Assembly (NCBI GenBank): GCA_016861165.1
Contig: BOKV01000006.1
Location: forward strand, 105,398 to 169,397
From: Alphaproteobacteria bacterium
GTDB taxonomy: Bacteria > Pseudomonadota > Alphaproteobacteria > Rhizobiales > Rhizobiaceae
Reading direction: 5' to 3'
DNA: 64,000 nucleotides
A program made the translations under genes and the position numbers. Below are positions 54,008-63,342 of this stretch, piece by piece. Positions within the stretch are counted from its first letter, which is position 1. Each line of letters begins with the position of its first letter. Under the pieces are notes generated by a model that was given only the letters and a program-made list of their open reading frames with translations, made no database searches and was not told where the DNA came from.

Positions 54008-54805
54008 ATGTCTCACACGTACGTAGCATTTATTGATGAGTCTGGCGACGACGGGCTGGATAAACCGTTTCGTGGAATCGGTGACGATGGCGGCCCTTCG
54101 AATTGGCTGGTGATATCGGCCTGTCTATTTCGTAAGACCCATAGCCTCGACGCTGTCGCCTGGCGTGATGAGATTTCGGCTAAGATGCCAGAACGGAAGT
54201 CCCGGCAGCTTCATTTCGCCAGACTGAAACATGGTCAAAAACTGGTCGCTGTCCAGACGATTGCAAAGAAACCGCTTAGGGCTCTCAGCGTGATTGCCGC
54301 CAAGAATCCTATTCCAGAAGGAATCTACAAGGAAAGGAACCAGCTCTATTTCTATATGACGCGCTATCTGATTGAACGCCTCTCGTGGCTCTGCCGTGAC
54401 CACCGCCGACTCGCCCCCGAGGGCGATGGTCGAGTTGCAATCACTTTCTCTCGACGGGGCGGCATGCAATACGATGAATTTCGAGCCTACCTGGGGCGAT
54501 TGAAGGACGATGACGAAGGCGATGTCCGAATCCATTGGCCAGTCATCGATATTGATGCCGTTGCCGCTGCCGACCACAGCAGCAGCGCGAGCCTACAGTT
54601 GGCCGATGCAGTTGCCTCAGCTTTTGCAGCAGGATTCGAGCCCGACCGATACGGCAATTGCGAGCCTCGATATGCCGAAACGCTCAAACCGATCACTTAC
54701 CACCGGAACAAAAACTATCTTAGCTATGGCGTCAAACTGGTCCCGAACTATGAGGGCTGCGGGCTGAATCAGCAGCAATTAAAAATGATCGAAGTTTGGA
54801 AATGA
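54008..54805 (+). CDS. DUF3800 protein, transposon cargo gene 4
   Basis: This 265-residue protein opens with YVAFIDESGDDGL, the defining DUF3800 motif (acidic residues of an RNase H-like fold). It continues with WLVISACLFRK, RQLHFARLKHGQK, a central helix-rich region, and LQLADAVASAFAAGFEP, the second conserved acidic block. It appears full length. DUF3800 proteins are frequent on mobile elements and in defence-gene neighbourhoods; no activity is established. The ATG at 54008 is chosen because the motif follows at once; an in-frame upstream ATG (53954) lies over the antisense gene. Confidence 0.87.
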   Translation: MSHTYVAFIDESGDDGLDKPFRGIGDDGGPSNWLVISACLFRKTHSLDAVAWRDEISAKMPERKSRQLHFARLKHGQKLVAVQTIAKKPLRALSVIAAKNPIPEGIYKERNQLYFYMTRYLIERLSWLCRDHRRLAPEGDGRVAITFSRRGGMQYDEFRAYLGRLKDDDEGDVRIHWPVIDIDAVAAADHSSSASLQLADAVASAFAAGFEPDRYGNCEPRYAETLKPITYHRNKNYLSYGVKLVPNYEGCGLNQQQLKMIEVWK

Positions 54806-55026
54806 AAGCGGCAGCCCCCCGGCCCATAATTGCGATTTCTCGCCTGCAATCTTGCGACTGCTTTGGGGTGTTCCGGCGCATGGCTGCCTATCCATAAGAT
54901 AGCATCGTTCCGGCAACGTATCAATCCCATAGAATAAAAAATTTCAATTGAATCAATTCCTTATCCGCCCGTTCTAACTCCTTGTTCGCAAGTCGTGATT
55001 TGTATCGGGGCCAATTTTTGCGTGTT
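54806..55026. other. AT-rich gap inside the transposon
   Basis: This stretch of 221 bases lies between the DUF3800 and transposase stops (convergent). It contains A/T runs near 54935-54965 and a tiny hairpin CTATC-CATAA-GATAG (54888-54902), but no ORF, RNA gene or clear terminator. Confidence 0.6.
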
Positions 55027-55974
55027 TCAATCAGTTCTCCGATAGGTCAACCGCTTCCCCTTGGCGCCGGCCAGCGCGTAGAGCGCGCGCGCCTTGTCAT
55101 CCACGCCCAGAGCGACACGGTTGCTGTAGCGGAAATCGAACTCTGCCAGATAGCGGTGCAGGTGATGTTCGGCGCAATGCTGATAGATGCCTTTCATGCC
55201 GCGCTTGAAGATCGAATAGAAGCCCTCGACGGTGTTGGTATGGACAATGCCGCGAACGTACTCTTTTTCGCTGTGGGTTACCGTGCCGTGCGCGGCGAAC
55301 TCGGGACCGATCTGGACGTAGTGGCGAGCCTCATCCGTCATGAAGATGGACTCGCGGTGAATGTTGTCATTCACGATCGGCACAATCTGCGCAACGGTCG
55401 TGCTCTCGACATGGAATGAACGCGCCTTGCCGCCGCGCTCGACCAGCGTAAGAACCGTGTTCTTGAGCGACTGGGAACCGCCACCCTTGGACTTTGGCAT
55501 GCCGGCCAGCCGGCCGATGAAGGTTTCGTCCGCCTCGACGATCTTGCCGGCGCCGCCCATTGGCGTAAAGTCGCCGGAACGCATGGCTTCGCGGATACGA
55601 TGCGACAGAAACCACGCGCTTTTCAGCGTGATTTCCAGCGTACGGTGAAGCTGATTGGATGAAATGCCCTTTTTTGACGAGCACATCAGATGGATCGCCT
55701 GTAGCCACTTGTGAAGCGGGATATGGCTTTCCTCGAAAATCGTGCCGATGCGAACGGTGAACTGCTTGCGGCATTCGGCACACTTGTAGAGACCGAAGCG
55801 CTCGACACCTTCCGGGTTTTTGCGGGACGGCTTGGAGCGGACGCCCTCCAGCTTGTAGTGCTTGTTGACGTTTCCGCAGTGCGGGCATACCGGGCCATTG
55901 GGCCACAGAATGCTCTCGACGTGCTCGAATGCCGCTTTCTCGTCGTAGAAGTGGGCGCGCGACAGAACCGACAT
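55027..55974 (-). CDS. IS1595-family (ISXO2-like) transposase
   Basis: This 315-residue protein has an N-terminal zinc ribbon (Cys30, Cys33, Cys65, Cys68 in CPHCG and CAEC), a helical region with [29 protein letters not shown], and the ISXO2-like catalytic domain. First Asp is in [10 protein letters not shown] (149), second in FMTDEARHY (214), and the third motif [15 protein letters not shown] provides Asn247/Glu250 and Lys/Arg as in the DDN(K/E) pattern. AGGGGAATTGTC precedes the ATG at 55974. It is uninterrupted, so the element may still be active. Confidence 0.95.
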   Translation of the reverse strand: MSVLSRAHFYDEKAAFEHVESILWPNGPVCPHCGNVNKHYKLEGVRSKPSRKNPEGVERFGLYKCAECRKQFTVRIGTIFEESHIPLHKWLQAIHLMCSSKKGISSNQLHRTLEITLKSAWFLSHRIREAMRSGDFTPMGGAGKIVEADETFIGRLAGMPKSKGGGSQSLKNTVLTLVERGGKARSFHVESTTVAQIVPIVNDNIHRESIFMTDEARHYVQIGPEFAAHGTVTHSEKEYVRGIVHTNTVEGFYSIFKRGMKGIYQHCAEHHLHRYLAEFDFRYSNRVALGVDDKARALYALAGAKGKRLTYRRTD

Positions 55975-55998
55975 GACAATTCCCCTAAATCCTTGAAC

Positions 55999-56029
55999 CT
56001 TATATGGGTTCAGGATTGTGGTTTGTCAA
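55999..56029 (-). promoter_or_regulatory. Candidate transposase promoter inside the right terminal repeat
   Basis: On the minus strand TTGACA (56029-56024) lies in the repeat and TATAAG (56004-55999) just inside, spacer 19 bases, about 25 bases before the transposase start. The layout mirrors the left end, so transposase binding could repress both promoters. Confidence 0.45.
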
Positions 56030-56042
56030 GTATAATATCGCC
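56019..56042 (-). repeat. Right terminal inverted repeat (24 bp)
   Basis: This is the exact inverse of 53163-53186. On the plus strand it carries TATAAT at 56031-56036, reading outward toward def. Confidence 0.93.
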
Positions 56043-56050
56043 CGCCGCGC
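56043..56050. repeat. Target-site duplication, right copy (CGCCGCGC)
   Basis: It is identical to 53155-53162. Removing the element plus one copy restores a continuous rmuC–def intergenic region. Confidence 0.9.
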
Positions 56051-56155
56051 GTAAGAACAAAACCGGAATGGGATGGTGGGGCGGGCCCGTCGGCGGCTTT
56101 TCGCCCGCCGCCACCCGTCCCGGCCACCGCCACCAGGCGCCACCAGGTCCGCTGC

Positions 56156-56184
56156 TTGACCGGCCGGTCGCCAGCCCATATCTG
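56156..56184 (+). promoter_or_regulatory. Candidate def promoter
   Basis: TTGACC (56156-56161), a 17-base spacer and TATCTG (56179-56184) lie 52 bases upstream of the def start, downstream of the transposon. The -35 is good for alphaproteobacteria, the -10 only partial. Confidence 0.4.
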
Positions 56185-56235
56185 AAGGCCGAACCTGAAC
56201 GACGGCCAGCGGCGGCGCCGGCCGGGGATTTCCCG

Positions 56236-56832
56236 ATGAGCATCAAGCCGATCATCACCATTCCGGACCCGATCCTGCGCGAGGTCTCCAGGCCGGTCGA
56301 GCGCATCGACGCCGAGTTGCTGCGCCTGCTCGACGACATGCTGGAGACCATGTACGACGCGCCGGGCATCGGCCTGGCCGGCATCCAGGTCGGCGTGCCG
56401 CTGAGGATCGTCACCATCGATGTCGCCCGGCGCCGGCGCGCTGAGGAAGCGGCCGGGGACGGAGAGCAAGCCGCCGCGGCGGCCGAGGATGCCGAGGAGG
56501 AGCGCGACCCGCTGTTCCTCATCAATCCGGTCATCCTCGCCCGCTCCGACGAGCGCTCGGTCCACGAGGAGGGCTGCCTGTCGATCCCCGAATACTATGC
56601 CGAGGTCGAGCGCCCGGCCGCCTGCACCGTCTCCTTTCTCGACCGCGACGGCCGGCAGCAGTTGATCGAGGCGCAGGGCATCCTGGCGACCTGCCTCCAG
56701 CACGAGGTCGACCATCTCGACGGTCGCCTGTTCATCGACTACCTGTCGCGGCTCAAGCGCGACATGGTCATCAAGCGCTTCACCAAGGCGGCGCGCCAGA
56801 ACGGCGCCGGCAAGCGGCGCATGGTCGGCTGA
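56236..56832 (+). CDS. def: Peptide deformylase with acidic insert
   Basis: This 198-residue metalloenzyme removes N-formyl groups from nascent proteins. The three motifs are [10 protein letters not shown] (usual GxGLAAxQ), EGCLSIP with the metal Cys, and QHEVDHLDG with the HExxH motif. Between motifs 1 and 2 lies an extra Arg-then-Ala/Glu-rich segment of about 25 residues (near 68-95), which makes it longer than E. coli Def (169). Shorter inserts at this spot occur in rhizobia. It heads the def–fmt–truA block. Confidence 0.95.
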   Translation: MSIKPIITIPDPILREVSRPVERIDAELLRLLDDMLETMYDAPGIGLAGIQVGVPLRIVTIDVARRRRAEEAAGDGEQAAAAAEDAEEERDPLFLINPVILARSDERSVHEEGCLSIPEYYAEVERPAACTVSFLDRDGRQQLIEAQGILATCLQHEVDHLDGRLFIDYLSRLKRDMVIKRFTKAARQNGAGKRRMVG

Positions 56833-56972
56833 CCCGGGCGACTGGTGGGCGCCATGCGTGCGGTCGGTTGACGGTCCCTTGCCACCCGCAACGCGCGCGC
56901 GACGGGCTTGACCTCGACGTGACAAACCCGTTTGAACCGGCCTGAGCGCAACCGCAAACCCGCTGGCCACCA

Positions 56973-57896
56973 ATGGCGCTGAACATCGTCTTCATGGGAA
57001 CGCCGGATTTCGCCGTTCCCGCCCTCGTCACGCTCATCGGCGCCGGCCACCGGGTCGTGGCCGTCTACAGCCAGCCACCGCGGCCGGCCGGGCGCGGTCT
57101 GGCGCCGCGCCGCTCGCCGGTGCACGAACGCGCCGACGGGTTCGGCCTGCCCGTGTTCACGCCGGCGAGCCTGAAGGGCGAGGCCGAGCAGGCGGCATTC
57201 GCCGGTCACGGCGCCGATCTCGCCGTCGTCGTCGCCTACGGGCTCATCTTGCCGCGCCCGATCCTTACTTCGCCGCGGCTCGGCTGCTACAACATCCATG
57301 CCTCGCTGTTGCCGCGCTGGCGAGGCGCCGCCCCCATCCAGCGCGCCATCATGGCCGGTGACCGCGAGACCGGCGTCACCATCATGAAGATGGAGGAGGG
57401 CCTCGACACCGGCCCGGTCGCGCTGGCCGAGCGCCTGGCGATCGGCCCCGACATGACGGCCGGCGAACTGCACGACCGGCTGGCCATGCTAGGCGCCGAT
57501 CTGATCGTGCGCGCTCTGGCGGCGCTGGAGCGTGGCTCGCTCACGCTGACGCCGCAGCCGGCGACAGGCGCCACCTACGCCGCCAAGATCGACAAGGCCG
57601 AGACCCGCATCGACTGGCGCCGCCCGGCGCAGGCGATCCGCGACCACATCCGCGCCCTGTCGCCCTTGCCCGGCGCCTGGTTCGAACTGCCCGGCGGCGA
57701 GCGCGTCAAGGTGCTGCGCGCGGTTGCCTGCGTCGGTTCGGGCCAGCCTGGCGAGGTGCTCGACAAGGGCCTGGCGGTCGCCTGCGGGCAGGGCGCGGTG
57801 CGCCTTGAGCGCCTGCAGCGGGCCGGCCGCACGCCGGTCGACGCGGAGGCGTTCCTGCGTGGCTTCCGCCTCGCCGCCGGCACGGTGCTCGCCTGA
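56973..57896 (+). CDS. fmt: Methionyl-tRNA formyltransferase
   Basis: This 307-residue enzyme formylates initiator Met-tRNA using 10-formyltetrahydrofolate. It has the N-terminal Rossmann domain ([16 protein letters not shown]), the insertion loop rich in Arg/Pro near residue 40, and the catalytic signature [20 protein letters not shown] with Asn/His. The C-terminal tRNA-binding domain (about 205-307) is present. Its stop shares one base with the truA start. Confidence 0.95.
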   Translation: MALNIVFMGTPDFAVPALVTLIGAGHRVVAVYSQPPRPAGRGLAPRRSPVHERADGFGLPVFTPASLKGEAEQAAFAGHGADLAVVVAYGLILPRPILTSPRLGCYNIHASLLPRWRGAAPIQRAIMAGDRETGVTIMKMEEGLDTGPVALAERLAIGPDMTAGELHDRLAMLGADLIVRALAALERGSLTLTPQPATGATYAAKIDKAETRIDWRRPAQAIRDHIRALSPLPGAWFELPGGERVKVLRAVACVGSGQPGEVLDKGLAVACGQGAVRLERLQRAGRTPVDAEAFLRGFRLAAGTVLA

Positions 57897-58642
57897 TGCC
57901 GCGCTTTTGGCTGACCATCGAATATGACGGCAGCGGCTATGCCGGCTGGCAGCGCCAGGAGGGGCGCATCAGCATCCAGCAGGCGCTGGAGGAGGCGTTC
58001 GAGCAGTTCGTCCGCCATCCCGTGCGCGTATTCGGCGCCGGCCGCACCGACGCCGGCGTCCACGCCACCGGCCAGGTCGCCCATGTCGATCTCGATGCCG
58101 ACTGGGACGCCCGCAAGGTCCGCGAGGCCGCCAACGGCATCCTGCGCCAGCGTGGCGACGCCATCGCCGTCCTTGAATGCGCGGTCGCGCCGCCCGTTTT
58201 CGACGCGCGCTTCTCGGCCGTGCGCCGCCACTACCGCTACCGCATCGTCAACCGCCGCGCGCCGCTGGCGCTCGAGAAAAACCGCGCCTGGTGGGTGCCG
58301 GTGCCGCTCGATGCGGCGGCGATGCATGCGGCCGCGCAGCGCCTCGTCGGCCATCACGACTTCACCACCTTCCGCTCGTCCGAATGCCAGGCGAAGTCAC
58401 CGCTGAAAACGCTTGACGCGCTCGAAGTGCACCGGCTCGACGACAGCCATGTCGACATCGTCGCCCGCTCGCGCTCGTTCCTGCACAGCCAGGTCCGCTC
58501 CATGGTCGGTTCGCTGAAGCTCGTCGGCGAGGGCAAGTGGCGCGCCGGCGACCTCGCCGCCGCGCTGGCCGCGCGCGACCGCGCCGCCTGCGGGCCGGTG
58601 GCGCCGCCGCAAGGCCTCTATCTGGAGCGGGTCGACTACTGA
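57896..58642 (+). CDS. truA: tRNA pseudouridine synthase A
   Basis: This 248-residue enzyme modifies uridines 38-40 of tRNA. The catalytic Asp is in [17 protein letters not shown] near residue 52; [12 protein letters not shown] at the N terminus and [34 protein letters not shown] further on are all standard. It overlaps fmt by one base. Confidence 0.95.
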   Translation: MPRFWLTIEYDGSGYAGWQRQEGRISIQQALEEAFEQFVRHPVRVFGAGRTDAGVHATGQVAHVDLDADWDARKVREAANGILRQRGDAIAVLECAVAPPVFDARFSAVRRHYRYRIVNRRAPLALEKNRAWWVPVPLDAAAMHAAAQRLVGHHDFTTFRSSECQAKSPLKTLDALEVHRLDDSHVDIVARSRSFLHSQVRSMVGSLKLVGEGKWRAGDLAAALAARDRAACGPVAPPQGLYLERVDY

Positions 58643-58654
58643 TGTCGGTCCGGT

Positions 58655-59230
58655 TCAGCCGCCGGCGACCTCGAACGGCAGCTCGAAATCGCCCGACTTG
58701 TCGGAGTGCTTGTCGCGCACGTGGAACTTGGCGATGTAGGAGCCTGGCGGCAGGCCGGTCAGGTTGACCGTCATCTTGATCTGAAACTCGCGATTGTGGT
58801 AGCGCACCGGCAGCGCAACGGACAGGAAATCGTCCTGCGAGAACAGTTCGTTGTTGTCCTGGTCGGTCAGCACGAAATCGGCCACCAGGCTGATCTCCGA
58901 CCCGCCGATGGCGTTGCGGCCATAGGCGAAGCCGATCGGCTCGGCATAGACGACCAGCGGCTCGCCCTGCCGGAACACGTTTGACTCGCGCTCCTGGTAG
59001 ATGCCGAAGCCGCTCGAATCGACGACGAACAGCGCCTTGCGGAAGGCGAGCGGCGAGCGCTTCCAGATTTCCTCCATTGCCTGGTCGAGCGCGTCGGCGG
59101 CCGCCGTCGCGTCGCCGCCGTCGAGCAGCGCTTCGGCCCGGGTGGCGTGGTCGACGATCGGGCCGGCCAGGGCGGCGCCGGTTGTGAGCGCGAGGACTGC
59201 GATTGAACCCACCAGGGCGGCTATGCGCAT
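58655..59230 (-). CDS. Exported protein of unknown function
   Basis: This 191-residue protein has a signal peptide (MRIAALVGSIAVLALTTGAALA). The mature part opens with a helical stretch rich in Ala/Asp (HATRAEALLDGGDATAAADAL), then a beta-rich domain with ESNVFRQGEPLVVYAEPIGFAYG, LVADFVLTDQDNNELF and GLPPGSYIAKFHVRDKHSDKSG, which reads like an immunoglobulin-like or C2-like sandwich. I recognise similar proteins in rhizobia but no function. GGAG precedes the start. It converges on truA with 12 bases between. Confidence 0.8.
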   Translation of the reverse strand: MRIAALVGSIAVLALTTGAALAGPIVDHATRAEALLDGGDATAAADALDQAMEEIWKRSPLAFRKALFVVDSSGFGIYQERESNVFRQGEPLVVYAEPIGFAYGRNAIGGSEISLVADFVLTDQDNNELFSQDDFLSVALPVRYHNREFQIKMTVNLTGLPPGSYIAKFHVRDKHSDKSGDFELPFEVAGG

Positions 59231-59400
59231 TGCTGATCTCCATGTTGAACGGGGCTGCCCGTCACAGCTTGAATTTTCCCACCGACGCGCCGATCCTGCA
59301 ACGTTTTTTGATCGGGCGGCCACCAGCGGCGATCCCTTGCATGGCCGTCTGCCACACCCATCTATAAAAGCCTGCCTGGCGCGAGGGAGGCCACTGCCCG

Positions 59401-60555
59401 ATGACGAACGAGACGTTTGCCTTCACACGCGCCCTGCCGCTGCCCGGCGAGTTCGACGAGGCGTTCGACGTGGATTCCTTCGTGGCGCTGCCCGACGACT
59501 GGCTGGTGGCGGTCACCGACGTCACCGCCTCGCGTGAGGCCATCTCCGCTGGCCGCTACAAGGCCGTCAACATGGCCGGCGTGGCGATGATCAGCGCGGT
59601 CATGAATGCGCTCGGCGGCCAGGACATCCCCTATATTTTCGGCGGCGACGGCGCCGCCGTGGCGCTGGCGCCCAGCGAGCGGGAGGCCGTGGCGCGCGTC
59701 CTTGCCGCCTGCGTCACCTTCGTCGAGGAGGACCTTGATCTGGCGCTGCGCGCCGCGCTGGTGCCGGTGGCCCGCCTGCGCGCCGACGGCTTCGACGTTC
59801 GCGTCAGGCGGCTGCGCTTGTCGGACGCGCTCGACAACTATGCCTTCCTCGGTGGCGGCCTGTCCGAAGCCGAGAAGCGCATGAAGGCCGGGCTGTTGGC
59901 CGTCGCCAAGGCGCCGCCCGGCACGCGGCCAGACCTGACGGGCCTTTCCTGCCGGTGGACGCCGATCCGCGAGGCCGGCCGTTCGATCGTCTCGCTCATC
60001 GTCGAGCCGGCGCCCGGCCTGTCGGCGGAGCGCTTCGCTTCGATCGAGCGGCGCCTGCTGGCGCTCGCCGGCGGCGAGGGCGGCCGCCTCAGCCCGATGC
60101 CGCCGTCGGGGCCGGGGGTCGAATGGCCGCCCGTGGGGCTGGAACTGGAGGCGCGCGCCACCCGCGGGCGCCTGGCGTTGCCGGTTCGCCGCGTGGTGCT
60201 CCACCTCTCCTCGTTGCTGGCCTGGTTCCTGTTCCGCACCGGCACGCCGTTTGGCAGCTTCGATCCCAACCGGTACCGCCGCTACACCTCCCTCAACACC
60301 GACTTCCGCAAGGTCCAGGACGGCCTGCGCATGACGCTGTCGCTCGACCGGGCCGCGCTCGACCGGCTGCGCGCGCTGCTCGACGAGGAACAGTCCAACG
60401 GCGCGGTCCGCTTCGGCCTGTGCGTGCAGGATTCGGCGGTGCTGACCTGCTACGTGCCGTCGCTTTCCTCCGACGCCCACTACCACTTCCTCGACGGCGC
60501 CGGCGGCGGCTATGCGGGGGCCGCTTCCGACCTCGCCGCGCGGGCGGCAGCGTAA
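59401..60555 (+). CDS. DUF3095 protein, possible cyclase-like fold
   Basis: This 384-residue protein matches DUF3095 over its length. The N-terminal part has a strand with Asp (WLVAVTDVTASREAI, Asp40), a helix (YKAVNMAGVAMISAVMNALGG), then YIFGGDGAAVAL (GGDG at 81-84). That order, Asp strand–helix–GG[D] hairpin, is like the palm domain of nucleotide cyclases and GGDEF proteins, though no activity is known. The C-terminal part has DGLRMTLSL and a closing HYHFLDGAGGGYA. GGGAGG precedes the ATG. It converges on dapE. Confidence 0.83.
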   Translation: MTNETFAFTRALPLPGEFDEAFDVDSFVALPDDWLVAVTDVTASREAISAGRYKAVNMAGVAMISAVMNALGGQDIPYIFGGDGAAVALAPSEREAVARVLAACVTFVEEDLDLALRAALVPVARLRADGFDVRVRRLRLSDALDNYAFLGGGLSEAEKRMKAGLLAVAKAPPGTRPDLTGLSCRWTPIREAGRSIVSLIVEPAPGLSAERFASIERRLLALAGGEGGRLSPMPPSGPGVEWPPVGLELEARATRGRLALPVRRVVLHLSSLLAWFLFRTGTPFGSFDPNRYRRYTSLNTDFRKVQDGLRMTLSLDRAALDRLRALLDEEQSNGAVRFGLCVQDSAVLTCYVPSLSSDAHYHFLDGAGGGYAGAASDLAARAAA

Positions 60556-60568
60556 TCGGGGCGGCCCC

Positions 60569-61765
60569 TCACTGGTGTGCCTGGCCGAACCAGGCCTCGA
60601 TGAACCGCTGGTAGATCGCCGTCAGGGTTTCGAGATCGGCGAGCGCCACCCGCTCGTCGGTCTGATGCATGGTCTGGCCGACCAGGCCGAAATCGATCAC
60701 CGGGCAATAGTCCTTGATGAACCGGGCGTCCGACGTGCCGCCGGTGGTCGACAGTTGCGGACGCCGGCCGGTCACCGCCTCGATGGCGTCCGACAACGTT
60801 CCCGTCAGCTTCTCGTCGCGCGTCACGAACACCGGGCTCACGCGGCCGATCCACGCGACCGAATAGCGCACCGGCTCGCGCCGGTCGTGGCGGATGCGGT
60901 GCGCGGTGGTGCCGAGGTCGAGCCGGCGCGTGATCTCGCGCTTGAGCGCCTCCTCGTCCCACAGCTCGTTGAAGCGGATGTTGAAGACGGCGCTCGCCTC
61001 GCCCGGGATCACGTTGACGGCGCGGTTGCCGACATCGACCGAGGTGATCTGGCAATTGGTCGGCTGGAAGCTGGCGGTCCCCTCGTCAAACGGCTCGACC
61101 ACCAGTGCCTCGATCAGCTCCATCAGCCCGTGCACGGGATTGTCGGCAAGCTGCGGATAGGCCGAATGCCCCTGGACGCCGTGGACGACGACCCGGCCGG
61201 ACAGCGAGCCGCGCCGCCCGTTCTTGATCATGTCGCCGACCGCCTGCGGGTTGGTCGGCTCGCCGACGATCGCGCCATCCCAGGCCTCGCCCCTGTCGCG
61301 GGCCCATCTGAGCAGCTTGTCGGTGCCGTTGACCGATGGCCCCTCCTCGTCGCCGGTGATGAGCAGGCTGATCGCACCGTCAGGACGGCCTTTTGCGGCG
61401 AGGTGGCGGGCGACTGCGGCGACGAAGCAGGCGATGCCGCCCTTCATGTCGACGGCGCCGCGCCCGTAGAGGAAGCCGTCGGCGATCTCGGCGCCGAACG
61501 GCGGATGGCGCCATACCTTCTCGTCGCCCGGCGGCACCACGTCGGTGTGGCCGGCGAACATCAGGTGCGGGCCGCCGCCGCCGAGCCGGGCGTAGAGGTT
61601 TTCCACGTCCGGCGTGTCGCGGTCGCTGAACACCGGCCGCTCGACGGCAAAGCCGAGCGGCGCGAGGAAGCCTTCAAGAACGGTGAGCGCGCCGGCCTCC
61701 TGCGGGGTGACCGACGGGCAGCGGATCAGTTCGCGCAGCACATGTTCGGGGTCGGTGGCGCTCAT
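60569..61765 (-). CDS. dapE: Succinyl-diaminopimelate desuccinylase
   Basis: This 398-residue M20-family enzyme works in lysine/diaminopimelate synthesis. Metal ligands: His in MFAGHTDVVPPGD, Asp in YGRGAVDMKGG, Glu pair in ITGDEEGPSVNGT, Glu in VGEPT, and the C-terminal His in GLVGQTMHQTDE. The dimerisation domain (about 185-305) has GVQGHSAYPQLADNPVH. It is opposite in strand to def–fmt–truA, though these genes are commonly neighbours in rhizobia. Confidence 0.94.
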   Translation of the reverse strand: MSATDPEHVLRELIRCPSVTPQEAGALTVLEGFLAPLGFAVERPVFSDRDTPDVENLYARLGGGGPHLMFAGHTDVVPPGDEKVWRHPPFGAEIADGFLYGRGAVDMKGGIACFVAAVARHLAAKGRPDGAISLLITGDEEGPSVNGTDKLLRWARDRGEAWDGAIVGEPTNPQAVGDMIKNGRRGSLSGRVVVHGVQGHSAYPQLADNPVHGLMELIEALVVEPFDEGTASFQPTNCQITSVDVGNRAVNVIPGEASAVFNIRFNELWDEEALKREITRRLDLGTTAHRIRHDRREPVRYSVAWIGRVSPVFVTRDEKLTGTLSDAIEAVTGRRPQLSTTGGTSDARFIKDYCPVIDFGLVGQTMHQTDERVALADLETLTAIYQRFIEAWFGQAHQ

Positions 61766-61839
61766 CGTGCCGGTCTATTGCGGCCGGCCGGGCCAGTCAA
61801 TCGGACCACTCCCGCGCATCCCGCGCGCTTGTGACCCGC

Positions 61840-61854
61840 GTCACGCGACCCCCG

Positions 61855-61867
<13 letters not shown>
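61840..61867. repeat. Two tandem 14-bp repeats spanning the tldD stop
   Basis: GTCACGCGACCCCC occurs twice in direct succession. The tldD stop codon (61855-61857, minus strand) lies in the second unit, so the duplication is just past the coding end. Confidence 0.85.
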
Positions 61868-63276
<1,409 letters not shown>

Positions 63277-63342
63277 GGGGACTTCCTGGCAGGGTGGCGT
63301 TCGCCGACAATGTAGTGCATCGCCACGCCGCCCACCACCCGC

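Larger units (their letters stand above)
53163..56042. mobile_element. IS1595/ISXO2-type transposon with four cargo genes
   Basis: This 2880-bp element is delimited by perfect 24-bp inverted repeats (starting GGCGATATTATACTTGAC) and flanked by the 8-bp direct duplication CGCCGCGC. It encodes a minus-strand IS1595-family transposase next to the right end, and four other genes in the left and middle parts (53231, 53538, 53818 and 54008). Base composition is visibly lower in GC than the surrounding chromosome, with A/T runs near 54935-54965. Excision in silico joins rmuC and def upstream regions without loss, showing a simple insertion. Perfect ends and duplication suggest a fairly recent event. 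Confidence 0.93.
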
